A stretch of 64,000 bases of DNA, taken from positions 138,768 to 202,767 of the forward strand of contig SSBO01000016.1 in the NCBI GenBank assembly GCA_005281725.1, in the 5' to 3' direction. Positions 22,201-35,305 of this stretch are shown one piece after another. The DNA comes from Wuchereria bancrofti. Its lineage: Eukaryota; Nematoda; Chromadorea; Rhabditida; Onchocercidae. Position numbers and translations under genes: made by a program. Below the pieces are notes generated by a model. It searched no databases. It was not told the DNA's origin and saw only the letters and a list, made by a program, of their open reading frames with translations. Each line of letters opens with the position of its first letter. The first letter of the stretch is position 1.

Positions 22201-24934
22201 CTTCATTATAAATTTCATAAAATTTACAAAGTTTTCTTTTGTTAAGAATTTTAGAAATTTTTAACACCATCAAATACAGCAATGGTAAAAGATTTATTCC
22301 CTAAAAAAAAGGAAAAAAAATACGATTTTGGTTAACAATCTAATTAATTAATCCATTTACTATCAATAAAATTTTGGAAATATGTCTTAAAATTCAAAAT
22401 TTTGAAAGAAAAAAAAATTTCAATTTATACTAAATTTCTCCTTTTCAGGCGAATAGATGCATTTTTAAATATTTCAAAACACTTTATAATGCTGAAAAGA
22501 CAATGAAATAAAAGTATTATATCATTTCTAACTTTTTCTCTCGGGAAATATTAAAAGTTGTAAAGTTAGATATTTTTATATGTGCAGTGTGCTTAAAACA
22601 AATAATATAATAGAAATCTTATCACGAAATAAAACAAACGAAAGACTTGAATGTGACACGTGCACGTGATATTAGACGCTTCTCCACATAATACGTGTTA
22701 AATCACGAGTAATGCGTATTAATTTACGAGAGATAATGAAACTTGAGCTCTTCTTATTTCTCTTTTTCTTTATGATTAATTTTTTTAGACTCAGTGTGTT
22801 TAAATTTCTGTCTCTATTGAAATAAATGTTTTAATTGAACATCTCCTTTTTTCTTTATCTTTCTGTCCCTCCCCCTCTCTCACTCTTCCCCTCTCTCTGT
22901 GTTTATGTGGACATGGGTCATACTGTATCACATTAGAAATAAAACGGAAAGTAGAAGATAGTATTTTATGCAATCCGAAATGTTACATCACTTTTTTTTC
23001 TGTTTTTGAGGACAATAATAAATTAATTTAATCAAAATAAAACGAAGAGGGAAAGTTTGATTTTATTTTTGTTTACTTATTGAATTTTGTTTATTTTGTT
23101 TACTCTTATTTAGAATTATGATTTATTCAAGTGTAATGTTTTTTTCCCTGCTAAAGTTTCATATTATTGCTGCATGTCTTTTTCAAAAAAGTCTTTCTTT
23201 TTGTGCGAGATTTAAAAAAAATTTTGTAAGATTTTTAACAGTCATTAATTTCATAATTACTGTTCTTTTTTTGGACCCAATGTAAATTGTTCAAAATTCG
23301 CTTAATTGACAAATAATTAATAGAACAATTTCGTTGTTATATATAATTGAATGAATGAAATGGAAAGACTTTATTGTATGGGAAAAATTCTCGTCTGAAT
23401 AAGTCTAATAAACTGTAGTTTAAAAGTTAAGTTAAAGTATTACTTGATCTAAATTTGATGTAAATTTAATTAAATTCCAATAATGTATAATAATAATAAA
23501 ATAATGATAATAATAATATAATAACAATAACAATAATAATAATAATAGCAATGACAATAATAGTAGTAATAATAGCAATAGTAACAATAGTAATAATAAT
23601 AACAATAATAATAATATTAAAAAATAATTTTTCTAATAATTATTTTTGCAGATAATTTTAATAAAGAAAAGAAAATAATTACAATTGCTTAATTTTTAAA
23701 TATTTTCCTCCAAAAATAGCTTTTTTTTGAGAGAGAGAAAGCAGCAAAAAAAGTTTGGCTTTCTTTTTTTTGGAAATACTGCAAATGATTTCATGTAAAC
23801 AAATTCGTATTCTTTTCATTCGTAAACCTTTAATTAATTAAAAATTAAAAAAACTAACCAAATTAATCATTGTTAGCATAACTAATTTGTAAATCCACCA
23901 GGTATGTCCAATTCGTGGCATATAAATAATATCATAACCAAGTGCATACAAGAAAACNCAAAATAAAACGAAGAGGGAAAGTTTGATTTTATTTTTGTTT
24001 ACTTATTGAATTTTGTTTATTTTGTTTACTCTTATTTAGAATTATGATTTATTCAAGTGTAATGTTTTTTTCCCTGCTAAAGTTTCATATTATTGCTGCA
24101 TGTCTTTTTCAAAAAAGTCTTTCTTTTTGTGCGAGATTTAAAAAAAATTTTGTAAGATTTTTAACAGTCATTAATTTCATAATTACTGTTCTTTTTTTGG
24201 ACCCAATGTAAATTGTTCAAAATTCGCTTAATTGACAAATAATTAATAGAACAATTTCGTTGTTATATATAATTGAATGAATGAAATGGAAAGACTTTAT
24301 TGTATGGGAAAAATTCTCGTCTGAATAAGTCTAATAAACTGTAGTTTAAAAGTTAAGTTAAAGTATTACTTGATCTAAATTTGATGTAAATTTAATTAAA
24401 TTCCAATAATGTATAATAATAATAATAATAATAAAATAATGATAATAATAATATAATAACAATAACAATAATAATAATAATAGCAATGACAATAATAGTA
24501 GTAATAATAGCAATAGTAACAATAGTAATAATAATAACAATAATAATAATATTAAAAAATAATTTTTCTAATAATTATTTTTGCAGATAATTTTAATAAA
24601 GAAAAGAAAATAATTACAATTGCTTAATTTTTAAATATTTTCCTCCAAAAATAGCTTTTTTTTGAGAGAGAGAAAGCAGCAAAAAAAGTTTGGCTTTCTT
24701 TTTTTTGGAAATACTGCAAATGATTTCATGTAAACAAATTCGTATTCTTTTCATTCGTAAACCTTTAATTAATTAAAAATTAAAAAAACTAACCAAATTA
24801 ATCATTGTTAGCATAACTAATTTGTAAATCCACCAGGTATGTCCAATTCGTGGCATATAAATAATATCATAACCAAGTGCATACAAGAAAACACCAGCCA
24901 TAATGCCGTATATTGTCACACGAAAAACACCCAT
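18816..24934 (-). CDS. AIG1: AIG1/ADTRP-family (FAR-17a) multipass membrane hydrolase
   Basis: Exons in coding order: 24794-24934, 20009-20188, 19392-19609 and 18857-19008, with matching phases (0, 0, 2, 1). They encode 230 residues that align along the human AIG1/ADTRP proteins, which are about 230-245 aa. Characterised mammalian members are integral membrane threonine hydrolases that cleave fatty acid esters of hydroxy fatty acids. The Thr nucleophile corresponds to T43 (KLVMLTMINL), and the His lies in NHITHT (H139 or H142). Other matches are IPPFMNHITHT, LPFILVDTLLT, YWLYPFME and ILGDTMNVMLW. Several hydrophobic helices are evident. The ATG directly follows a TTAG acceptor, so trans-splicing or a 5' intron is likely. 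The C-terminus is uncertain: exon 4 ends at a good GTAAGC donor, but read-through reaches a stop at 18816, giving 243 aa. Contig duplications repeat exon 1 (26042-26182, and truncated at 23859-23957), exon 2 (21591-21770) and exon 4 (17174-17325); one real copy of each is expected. Confidence 0.85.
19838..23000. repeat. False tandem duplication at N 21419
   Basis: 19838-21418 (1581 bases) recurs as 21420-23000 at a constant offset of 1582, directly after the N. It includes AIG1 exon 2 and part of intron 1. No difference was seen where I compared the copies. Confidence 0.95.
21075..21086. promoter_or_regulatory. Double E-box palindrome CACGTGCACGTG in AIG1 intron 1
   Basis: Two adjacent CACGTG E-boxes form a perfect 12-bp palindrome in a local pocket of less AT-rich sequence. 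The artefactual copy is at 22657-22668. CACGTG is bound by bHLH-ZIP factors such as the TFEB/HLH-30 and MAX families. A regulatory role here is inference. Confidence 0.4.
23033..24892. repeat. False tandem duplication at N 23958
   Basis: 23033-23957 recurs as 23959-24892. The second copy is nine bases longer because of three extra AAT units in the microsatellite. The left contig ends inside AIG1 exon 1, so 23859-23957 is a cut copy of that exon. Confidence 0.95.
23488..23622. repeat. Imperfect (AAT)n microsatellite in AIG1 intron 1
   Basis: A long run of AAT with CAA, GAT, AGT and AGC variants. The duplicated copy lies at about 24408-24557 and has three more AAT units. On the minus strand it yields a spurious leucine-rich open frame. 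Confidence 0.9.
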
Positions 24935-27191
24935 CTAAGCATAATGATTAATTAATTTAATTAAACAAACAAAAAAATGATATTACTAGAATATTAAGCG
25001 TAAGATGATAACATATGGTATAGGCTATCATTACAAAATAAAATGATAAAAGGATAACTGATATAATGTTTTGAAATGATTTTAAAATCTTTTCATTGAA
25101 TTAATTTCAAATCTAACAAATGCAAAAATACTAAAAATATTTTAGATGATGTAGTTTTTAAATTTATTATCATAAATGGAAATTCTAAGAAGGAATTTGA
25201 TTATTTGTAAAAGTGAATGAATAAAGATATTACGAATAGATGCTATATTGATTTGATATACACCATTCTTCAGTATTAATTCATAATCCAAATCTTTTCG
25301 TATTCCTTTTTAAATTTATGAAAACTCTAAATAGCAGGAGGAAAACGAAAAATTTTCAAAGGAAAAATACATAAAAAAGTTTGAAAATTAATCAATACGC
25401 CATGTTTCAACATTATTCTTCTTTTTTACCAAATATTATTTTGAGATTTTTTCTTGTCTCTCCCAAAGAAAAAGAAAAAAGAAGAAAAAAAGAAAGCATA
25501 TATAATTTAATTAGTACTCGAAATAAAAAAGAACAACTGAAAAAACAACATTTTAGTTATACTAATTGGAAATGTTGTTTGAAGGAATTAATCAGAACTT
25601 GAATAATATATATTTAACACTTGAAATATATAATCAAGCGATGAGGTACGAGATAAAGAGAGAGAGGGGGAGGGTAAAGATACAACGAGGTTGCATTTTT
25701 GAAAATAAATTAAATATGAGATGGAGTTTTACAAAGTTTTATAGTTTTATAAAATTATAATTTATAAAATTCAATCATTATTTCATTTCACTTTAATCAT
25801 ACTTAATTGATGAAAGTATTCAAAATATAATAAAATAAAAGCATATATTGTGGGGATTTCCAAACAAACTATGAATAACTATTTTATGCAATTAATTAAT
25901 TAATTAATTAATGGAGAAAACAATAAAATATATTTAAATATATNTCTTTTTTTTGGAAATACTGCAAATGATTTCATGTAAACAAATTCGTATTCTTTTC
26001 ATTCGTAAACCTTTAATTAATTAAAAATTAAAAAAACTAACCAAATTAATCATTGTTAGCATAACTAATTTGTAAATCCACCAGGTATGTCCAATTCGTG
26101 GCATATAAATAATATCATAACCAAGTGCATACAAGAAAACACCAGCCATAATGCCGTATATTGTCACACGAAAAACACCCATCTAAGCATAATGATTAAT
26201 TAATTTAATTAAACAAACAAAAAAATGATATTACTAGAATATTAAGCGTAAGATGATAACATATGGTATAGGCTATCATTACAAAATAAAATGATAAAAG
26301 GATAACTGATATAATGTTTTGAAATGATTTTAAAATCTTTTCATTGAATTAATTTCAAATCTAACAAATGCAAAAATACTAAAAATATTTTAGATGATGT
26401 AGTTTTTAAATTTATTATCATAAATGGAAATTCTAAGAAGGAATTTGATTATTTGTAAAAGTGAATGAATAAAGATATTACGAATAGATGCTATATTGAT
26501 TTGATATACACCATTCTTCAGTATTAATTCATAATCCAAATCTTTTCGTATTCCTTTTTAAATTTATGAAAACTCTAAATAGCAGGAGGAAAACGAAAAA
26601 TTTTCAAAGGAAAAATACATAAAAAAGTTTGAAAATTAATCAATACGCCATGTTTCAACATTATTCTTCTTTTTTACCAAATATTATTTTGAGATTTTTT
26701 CTTGTCTCTCCCAAAGAAAAAGAAAAAAGAAGAAAAAAAGAAAGCATATATAATTTAATTAGTACTCGAAATAAAAAAGAACAACTGAAAAAACAACATT
26801 TTAGTTATACTAATTGGAAATGTTGTTTGAAGGAATTAATCAGAACTTGAATAATATATATTTAACACTTGAAATATATAATCAAGCGATGAGGTACGAG
26901 ATAAAGAGAGAGAGGGGGAGGGTAAAGATACAACGAGGTTGCATTTTTGAAAATAAATTAAATATGAGATGGAGTTTTACAAAGTTTTATAGTTTTATAA
27001 AATTATAATTTATAAAATTCAATCATTATTTCATTTCACTTTAATCATACTTAATTGATGAAAGTATTCAAAATATAATAAAATAAAAGCATATATTGTG
27101 GGGATTTCCAAACAAACTATGAATAACTATTTTATGCAATTAATTAATTAATTAATTAATGGAGAAAACAATAAAATATATTTAAATATAT
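24697..27191. repeat. False tandem duplication at N 25944
   Basis: 24697-25943 (1247 bases) recurs as 25945-27191 at offset 1248. It carries the whole of AIG1 exon 1 and its upstream region, so the gene seems to have two first exons. The short plus-strand frames at 25381-25760 and their copies at 26629-27008 are AT-rich and unsupported. Confidence 0.95.
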
Positions 27192-30100
27192 GTAAAATAT
27201 CATTTCAATGAATATAATGTAATTATAAAATTGCCAATGTTTTTTCTCCCCTCATTTAATAATACTCATATTTGCCTATACAATATATAATCATTTATTT
27301 AAGATAGTAAAAGATGAACAGAATAGAAAATACATATCGAATTTATTATAGAAATAAAATTATCAACGACAATGATAAACGATAATAATGTAATGTAACA
27401 AAATTTTGCATAGTAAATTTTACTAATTTTAATAAAATATTATACAATATTGAATGAACATTTAAGTGGAATTATCTCTTATTTAATAAATTATAAAGAC
27501 TTTAATAACATTGAATATTATAAAAAGGAATAAGAAAGGTGAAAATTTGCAAAAATTTCACTTAAACATTTCATCTATATGCTTAAATTTATTTTTTTTT
27601 TTTTTTTTTGTTCTTATAGTTTATTAATATTAATATAACAATATTATTAATTACTATTATATTTATTATTATAATTATTATTACAAGAAAGTAGGTAAAG
27701 ACAAAGAAGTAAATAGAATTTAAGGACTTATTTCACACCAAGAAAAAGTTTTAAAAAATGCATCTTGGAAGTTTTTTGAATTTTGGAATTATATTTCGCT
27801 AAAAAATCTTTTTTCTTTTCGAATCTCTTTTATAATACTTTTTACAACTGGTCGCATAAGGATTTTAATCATTCATTTGTTAAATACTAATTTTTCTATT
27901 TCTGCTTTTGGATTTCAAAAATGTAATTTTTAAAGGAAGAGGAAAAAAGGAAAAATTTTTTAAAGAAAGGGAAAAAAATTAAAGGAAGGGAGAAATTAGA
28001 TCAGTAAAATAAATAAATATAAACCTTTTAAAGACATTTATTTATTAAAAAAGAAGGAAATATTTTCTTAATGATTGTGACATTCGACGAAAATGAAGTA
28101 TCATTGAATATCAAGAAGCACAGAAATAAAAATAGAAAAAGGTTTAATTAGTTTTCGAGTAATTTTAACGACTATTAAAAATCAGTGATTGTATAATTTC
28201 AATTAAATATTTTCCAGTTATAATTACTAAATAACAGTCATAATGAATGACGTTAAAACCAATTCTTTAGAAAGCTATCTTATCCTATTTTTTTCTGTTT
28301 TCATTTTTCTAATTTCCTATTTTTTCATATTATTAATTTAAAAAAGAAAAAAGGTATAGAAAAAACTTTACAGAATTTCGAGGCAAAATTAAATTATGCA
28401 AAAAAAAAGTTTTTTTATCTTTCTTTTTGCAGACCATTGCTGAAAATGTAAAATTGTGAGAATGATGAAAATGAGAGAAGAAAGCTATTGATTATGTTGA
28501 AATATAAAAACTAATAAAAGCTTGAAAAATGTTTTCAAATGCTATTTTCAAAGCTTACAATCATCTTTCTTCAGCAAGTTTCAAAAAAAAGAAAAAAACA
28601 GGTAAAAAGAAGCTGAAAATTATGGTAATAAAACTATGTTACTGAAAATTTATCATTTTAAATTACAATAATTAAGCATTAATAAAATTTGCATATTTCT
28701 AAAACAAAATTCTCAACAATTTTTATTTAATTATCACTATTCAAAAAATGTTATCTCAATGCTTTATCATTCATTAAATGCATTTATTTCATTAATTCAT
28801 TTATATGATGCATACAAGATATTCAAGAATTTATCGATAAAATTCTCAATTTTCAAAAACAATCGAATTTTACTGATAAAATTTTCACAAAAAGATTAAT
28901 TTGTCTATGAAATTCCCAACAGCGCACACTAATTTGCCGATGGAATTCTCAAAAAAATTGATTTCAATTATTCATTTCTCTCTTTTCTTCAGCATTCACA
29001 CTATTTTCAATTGAATATCTGTTTTGATTGGCCTAAATAAAGAATGTATATCTAAATGGTAAACAAAAAAAAGAATCTTTTTTTCCTTTTAAAAGATAAA
29101 AAAGAAATTTTTTTAATTTGATTGATAAAGAAAATATTATGAAGCTTAAAGAAAAAAACAAGCAAACCTGAAACTTCTCAACAATTTATATACTTCATTT
29201 TTTTTAAAAAAAAAAAAATTGAAATAATACGTTTAAATGTTCCGGATAGATTTTTAGATATCAATATTTGTAGAAATTGTAAATATTCAAATTCGAAAAG
29301 ATGAAATAATGAGGAAAAGTTTTGAAATTATTTTAAAAAAACAAAAAAAATTATAGAAAAAATTGAAATCAGATGTCGGATAGAAGAGAGGGAAAAGACA
29401 GTTTTTCCTTTTTTCCTTTTCTTTTTTCCTTTCTTTTCAATTTCTACGACATTTCTGTGTGACAATCGATGATAACATGCCCGGATAGACGATGATATTA
29501 AATAATATGGTTGATAGAGGGAGAGAATAATGAATTTATCGATTTTACTGATGTTTGAAGACTGACTGAATGGAATGAATGAATGAATGAATGAATGAAT
29601 AGAATTGCCCCATTGCGAAATGAAAATCTTTGATTTCACGAAAATTGGGTTATAACAATTATTTCTTCAAATTCGTATCGTCGTCGTTGATGAGGAAAAT
29701 ATTATTTGATTTAATTTACAGTAAATTAATTGTTTGACAGTAATAATAATATAATAATGATTAATGTAATGATAACGATGGTAATTTGATAATGAAAACG
29801 AAAAGCTAGTGATTGTATGGAATATAAAACAAGAAATAACTGTGATAATACCAACGATTTGATGACATTTGATAATGATGATGATGGTGATAAGAGTCTT
29901 TGTTGAATTTTGAAGAAATGCGTATGAAAAGTCTTAACTTCAATATAATTTTTAGGTGTTGGATAAATATTAAAATTTAGTACCATATAAAAATTGGAAT
30001 TTTCGATAGATTTAAATATCTTAGTTCAAACGCACTGTGTCATCGTAGTATTAATATATGCACCGCCCAGATGAATATTCGATCGGAGTGATATTACTAT

Positions 30101-30940
30101 TATTATTATCAGAAAATACGAAATGATAGATGCAAATGATATGAGAAAAGAAACTCGTAACATATTTTTAGGATGACACGTCACTTACGAATGTATATCA
30201 GTAAGCGCATATGTCTAATAATAACAGTGAAGCGTGTATGTCTGATAGTATTTTTACGAGGAGTAAATGAGAAATTGATAAAGTAAAGAGGATGAAACTT
30301 ACGATTAATTCAAATTAAGTATTAAGTTAGTTTAAATTAACAATTTATTTTAATCATACATATTTTGAATAATTTTAAAAATTAAACCAGCTTTAAATCC
30401 CAAGAGGAAGTTAAAAAAGTAGAAAATATGGGGTGAATTACTTAAATGTTAAATAATTTATTAATCAATTTATCAAATGGCAGTGTTTGAAGTTTAAGTA
30501 TATTTGTACCATCAAAAATTCGATTATACAATTCTGATACAAATTTTTACATGCCACTAATAATTCCCAGTTCTAATATGAGATAAAACCACTCATAAAT
30601 CTCGGAATAATCGAATTTCATGTATTAATAATGATCTTGACGTATCAAAAATAGTTAATTTGGTTGTTGTAAAATACAATTTCCGATCATAAATTAATCG
30701 TAATAATTGAGTAACAATAGTCTTCTGACAACGATAACGGCCGAACTGTTCATTTTATTTTTTTGTGTTTTAATTTTATATTTTAATTTTTTTTAAATGT
30801 TATATTTTAATTATATTAACCTATTATTCATATCAGTTAATATCATTATCACTGAGATAAACAAATGGCTTGAAATGCTCATTTTTTAATAAGCCAAAGT
30901 TTTCATTCATATTTCTCTTTTGTGTGCAAAAGTTAAATTA
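27192..30940. other. Intergenic upstream of AIG1
   Basis: No gene supported. There is a poly-T tract at about 27591-27609, a (GAAT)n run at about 29573-29600, and GAT/GTA-rich low complexity at 29740-29900. Minus-strand frames at 29328-29639 and 29726-29986 lack splice sites or domains and derive partly from these repeats. Confidence 0.45.
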
Positions 30941-30941
30941 G

Positions 30942-31023
30942 TTTTTAAATAACACATAATTAGATCCTTTATTGATAGCTGATTTTTAAATAATACATGA
31001 TTAGACCCTTTGTTGATGGCTAA
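30942..31023. repeat. Direct tandem repeat, 2 x 41 bp
   Basis: 30942-30982 and 30983-31023 are directly adjacent 41-base copies beginning TTTTTAAATAA, with about six substitutions. Unlike the N-joined repeats this is a diverged genomic duplication. Confidence 0.85.
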
Positions 31024-32560
31024 ATTAACATGTAAAATTTAATTTTTCATTTCATCACAAAATAGCAACTAAAATATAATTTAATTACCATTTTTCTTTT
31101 TCTCTCTCAACAAAACTATCCATTTGTTTGTAATATTTCTATCATTTTTTATTTGTTTGCATTATTTCTACCGATATTTCAACCCTATCAAAATATCAGA
31201 ATTTTTTTTTTTTGTATTGGTTAAAGGATGGCTAATCGATAAAGAAAAACTAATTTTTTTAATGGATTAAATCAATTTAATCTTCAATGTAATACAAAAT
31301 GCTACTGTAATTTAGTTTCATTCTTTTCTACTTCAAAATGAAAAGCGTTAAAAGATAGCTAATCTACTTGGCTGAAAAAAAAGATTGAATGCTTAATTTC
31401 AGGGATAGATTTGTCAACAAAAAATTAAGGGAAAAATCACATAAGCAGAAAAAAAGAAAGAAAAAATGCTATTATAATCGATTAGGAAATTTGCTGAAGT
31501 TAAATAAGTTTGACATTTGATAACTGCATAACAGTATTTTCAGTCTAATTCATGTTTTGTAAAACTTTTTTTCTTATTATTTTAATTAATTAGCATGTGA
31601 TAATGATTGATTTGCATTTACATTAAATTATTAATATTATCAAAGGCTTATTTTTCCACTGACCTTTTGGTGTATTTTGGAAAGTTTGAGAATTGCAACG
31701 ATTATAAATCTCCATCAATCAGTATTCTTGATTTCATGATTTGTTAATTCAATTGTTAATATTTTTCTTTATTTTCCGTTGATAGTCTGCCAAATATTTA
31801 AACTTATAGTAATAATTACCATGTAGGAAAATTTGCAAAACTCTCAAATATTTCATTCTTTAATATCGCTAACATTCGTTGTTTTATCCTCTCACATTCT
31901 AATATATGCAATACCGAGATTAAGTGAAAAATAAAAAGTAAAAATAAGTAAACAAATTAAATCAACGAAATTGCTTTTTTGGTTTTGCTAAATGAGACTT
32001 TCATCAAATTACAATACTTTGTTGTGCAAGCTAACGATAAAAATTTACAGCAAACAAAAAGTTATCGAAGGAAAAAAAACAGGCAAAGAAAAGATGGAAA
32101 AAGGGAAAACGATGGTATAGAAAAAATTATTTTCTATTAATTGCATAAATGTTTGCTATTTGTTTACAGTGTTCTAATCTAAAATGTTTATTTATTCTAA
32201 CAAAGATATTAAATCTGTCCATATCGATATGAATAAATAAATATATGTATATATGAATTATCGAAATTACTTTTTCTTATCTTTAATTCTTATTAAATTT
32301 ATGTAAAAAAAGATTTTGTAAATGATGTTATGTAAATAATGGTAGATAAAATGAAACTTCTGAAAAAAAAAAACACGAAATTTTCACGAAGTCAAATTGA
32401 TACAGAAACTTAGAAGAGAAAGTTAAGGAAGAAAAAGTAGAATTAACAGAGCTAACAAAAACGAATCACAGAGGAAAGAAAGAAGTGAGAGTTTTCAATA
32501 AATTATTTTATATTATATATGTTTGTAGGAAATGAAAAGGCATATATATGGCTATTGTGA
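31024..32560. other. Intergenic, AT-rich
   Basis: No gene or structured element recognised. Confidence 0.45.
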
Positions 32561-32583
32561 GTACACATAGAGTATTTGTTTAC

Positions 32584-32760
32584 GTATGCGTATGAATATA
32601 TATAAGGCATAAATGTATTTACACGTATGCGTATGAATATATATAAGGCATAAATGTATTTACGCGTATGCGTATGAATATATATAAGGCATAAATGTAT
32701 ATTTACACGTATGCGTATAAATATATATAAAGCATAAATGTATTTACGTATATATGTATA
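32584..32760. repeat. 41-bp minisatellite, about four copies
   Basis: Units begin GTATGCGTATGAATATATAT at 32584, 32625 and 32666, and a variant with two extra bases of spacing begins at 32709. Degenerate TACGTATG-rich sequence continues to about 32830. The minus-strand frame across it (32503-32802) is a repetitive Tyr/Ile translation of the repeat, not a gene. Confidence 0.9.
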
Positions 32761-32830
32761 AACGTATTTACGCATAACATAAATGTATTTATGTATGTGC
32801 ATACATCAAGCACATATATTCACGTATGTG

Positions 32831-35300
32831 TGTATAAAATGGATTTTGTCCAATAAAAATATACACTAATGCTGTGCTGTTTATCGTTTGCTAGGCTGTT
32901 TATCCTAGGCTGCTTTAGTCTAGGCTGTTTACAAGACTTAAATATATGCTTCATTTGGTCTTAAGCTTCAACTTTCTAACCTTCTAAATTGGAAATGTTC
33001 GATAAGCTAATAGAAGAGTGGAAGGGACGAAAGAGAAAGAAAAGAGAAAGCAAATTCGATTTATAATACCCTTGCACTCCATCAAAGCATGCTACTACTG
33101 CATTAATAAGATTGTGGCGGTGATGGTGATAGTAGCCCATTCCGCCCCAAATATTCTCAAATCATATTTTTCCATTTCGTTTCTTCTATCATTTCTCATG
33201 TATTATCTCTAATTCTAGCAAAAGCATTAATTTTCTTCAATATTTCAAGTTAAGAAAATTTTCAAAATGGATTTCCATTATGCATTAAGTAAGTGATATT
33301 ATATATATTAATCGAGAGAATTACTGATACAACAAGGAAAAGACCATTGATAATGCTTGCTAGACATGAAAATCACAGATGAAGTTGGATGCTTCAATTC
33401 ATCATTTTTTATTGTTTTATTCCAACCAATATGCTTGATTATGTATTAGATATACAATAAACGTTAATGTCAGTTTTAGTCAAATAGTGGTTGAAAAAAT
33501 ATTAGTTGTTTTTTTTCTCTTTTCCCCTGGAGTATTTTGATATTTAGACTTTTTTTATTCATTATTATTTCTCTTAATTGAATGGCATTCCTAATTTTTT
33601 TTGTAATAATAATAGTAATAATAACTTATTATTGTTATTAATTGTTATTATATTACAAATTATTATTTTTATAAGAAGTTAATTATTATTGTTATCACTG
33701 TTATCATTTTCAAATCAAAATGTTAAATAGGATGCAATGTATTTTTTGTTTGTTTTGTAAAACGAAAACGAATATTCTAATGCTTATTTTATAAATTAAA
33801 TTTCTTATTTTATTCAAATATTTCATTACAATATATAAAATACCTTAATCTGTCAACCATACATCAGTTAAAATTTGTTTTGTTTCAGCTGAAACTTAAA
33901 AAAATAATGCTGAATTGATATCACTTAATAATTCAGGCTTTCTTTTACACACATCTATGGAATCAGTGCAATTTATTGGGTTGTCTTTTTTTTCCTTTTG
34001 CTAATCCCAAAAATTATAAATAATTCGTGGACAGATGGCATATTGATAAGTAGTTGGAATAATTAATTGAAATCCAAGCTTCTTTTAGTTTTCTGACCCA
34101 CAATTAGCATTTAAGGGAGATAAAATTGCTAGAATTGTTTTGTGAATGCTAAATTTCGTTTCAAATTTTTGATTAATTTCAACATACCTATGTTTACATA
34201 ATCAGTCAGAAATGAAAGTGATGGAATTTAATGGGAAAGTGTGATACAGAAGAAGGAAAAAAAAGAAAATGAAGGAAAAATTTTTTTTTTTTCTAAGAGA
34301 TTTCATGTTTTTCCAATTCATTGTAGCTTTCTATTTAATTAATTTTTGTTAAAAAATAAAAATTAATTTGCTGACAGCTAAGTAAATTTTTGTTAACATA
34401 ACAAAAGAAAACTTTGAAAGAACTAAATTAAGGTTTTTATCAATAATATTTGAGAAAATTAAGTGTATCATATAACATTAAGTGATTATTCCATTGATAA
34501 TATTACATTGGAGCATATGTTGTCTTTATATTCTTTTTCCCTTTCGACCAACAGATAATCTCTTTTAACTTCGATTCAATTATTTGAATTATGACCAATT
34601 TAATTTGCACAAATTGATTCAAATCAATGATTCAAATCATTTCAAATATAGTGTAATATTTTCATTTGAAACTATGACTGGTCAAACCTCTGGCTTAATT
34701 TCTATAAATAATTTTCTAAAAAAAGATTTATTGAACATGCAGATTGTTGGATGGCTTTTTTGGATGTAACCATAAGCTATGTGTCTATCTGTTGATTTAT
34801 TTCTGTTCATTTCATTTGAAATTCTTCCTACTCTAAACTTTCTTTATATTTTCTTAAGTATTTTTCAATTGAATTTACGCTTAAATTTGCTAAATTTAAA
34901 GTGGGAAAAATTTCAAATGTTAATTATTAGCAATCTAGAAAAAAAGTTTCAGGAATTAGACTAGTTGATTGATGAAGATACAATATTAAAAAAAATTCCC
35001 AATTATTTTCCATGTCCAGAATAATAGTTTATGCTTATCTAGGAGCATTTTATTTCTAATCAACCTTTTCAATCCAATTTCTTTTTTCATCTTTTAACTG
35101 CTGCTACATCTTTCATATTCCTATCGATATTTTTAATGTAACTTTTCCATAGTAATGAAAAATGTGAATTATTAGTTTATTTTTTCTTTGTACTTTTCAC
35201 ATCATTTATTGCAGAATAATATTATTGTAAATGAAAATAATTAATTGAACGATTGATTGATTGATCAATTGATCGTTTTTTCATCCTTTTTTGCTTTTAG
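32831..35300. other. Intergenic upstream of the ITM2 gene
   Basis: No coding exon supported. Low-complexity ATT/GTT sequence lies at about 33600-33720. Confidence 0.45.
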
Positions 35301-35305
35301 ATAAA

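Noticed and set aside
24358..24540. Leucine-rich minus-strand open frame
   Set aside because: It is the translation of the AAT microsatellite.
15157..27191. Local gene amplification of AIG1 exons
   Set aside because: All extra copies coincide with N joins and are cut at contig ends, one of them inside an exon.
32503..32802. 99-codon minus-strand open frame with internal repeats
   Set aside because: It is the translation of the 41-bp minisatellite, with no splice sites or start context.
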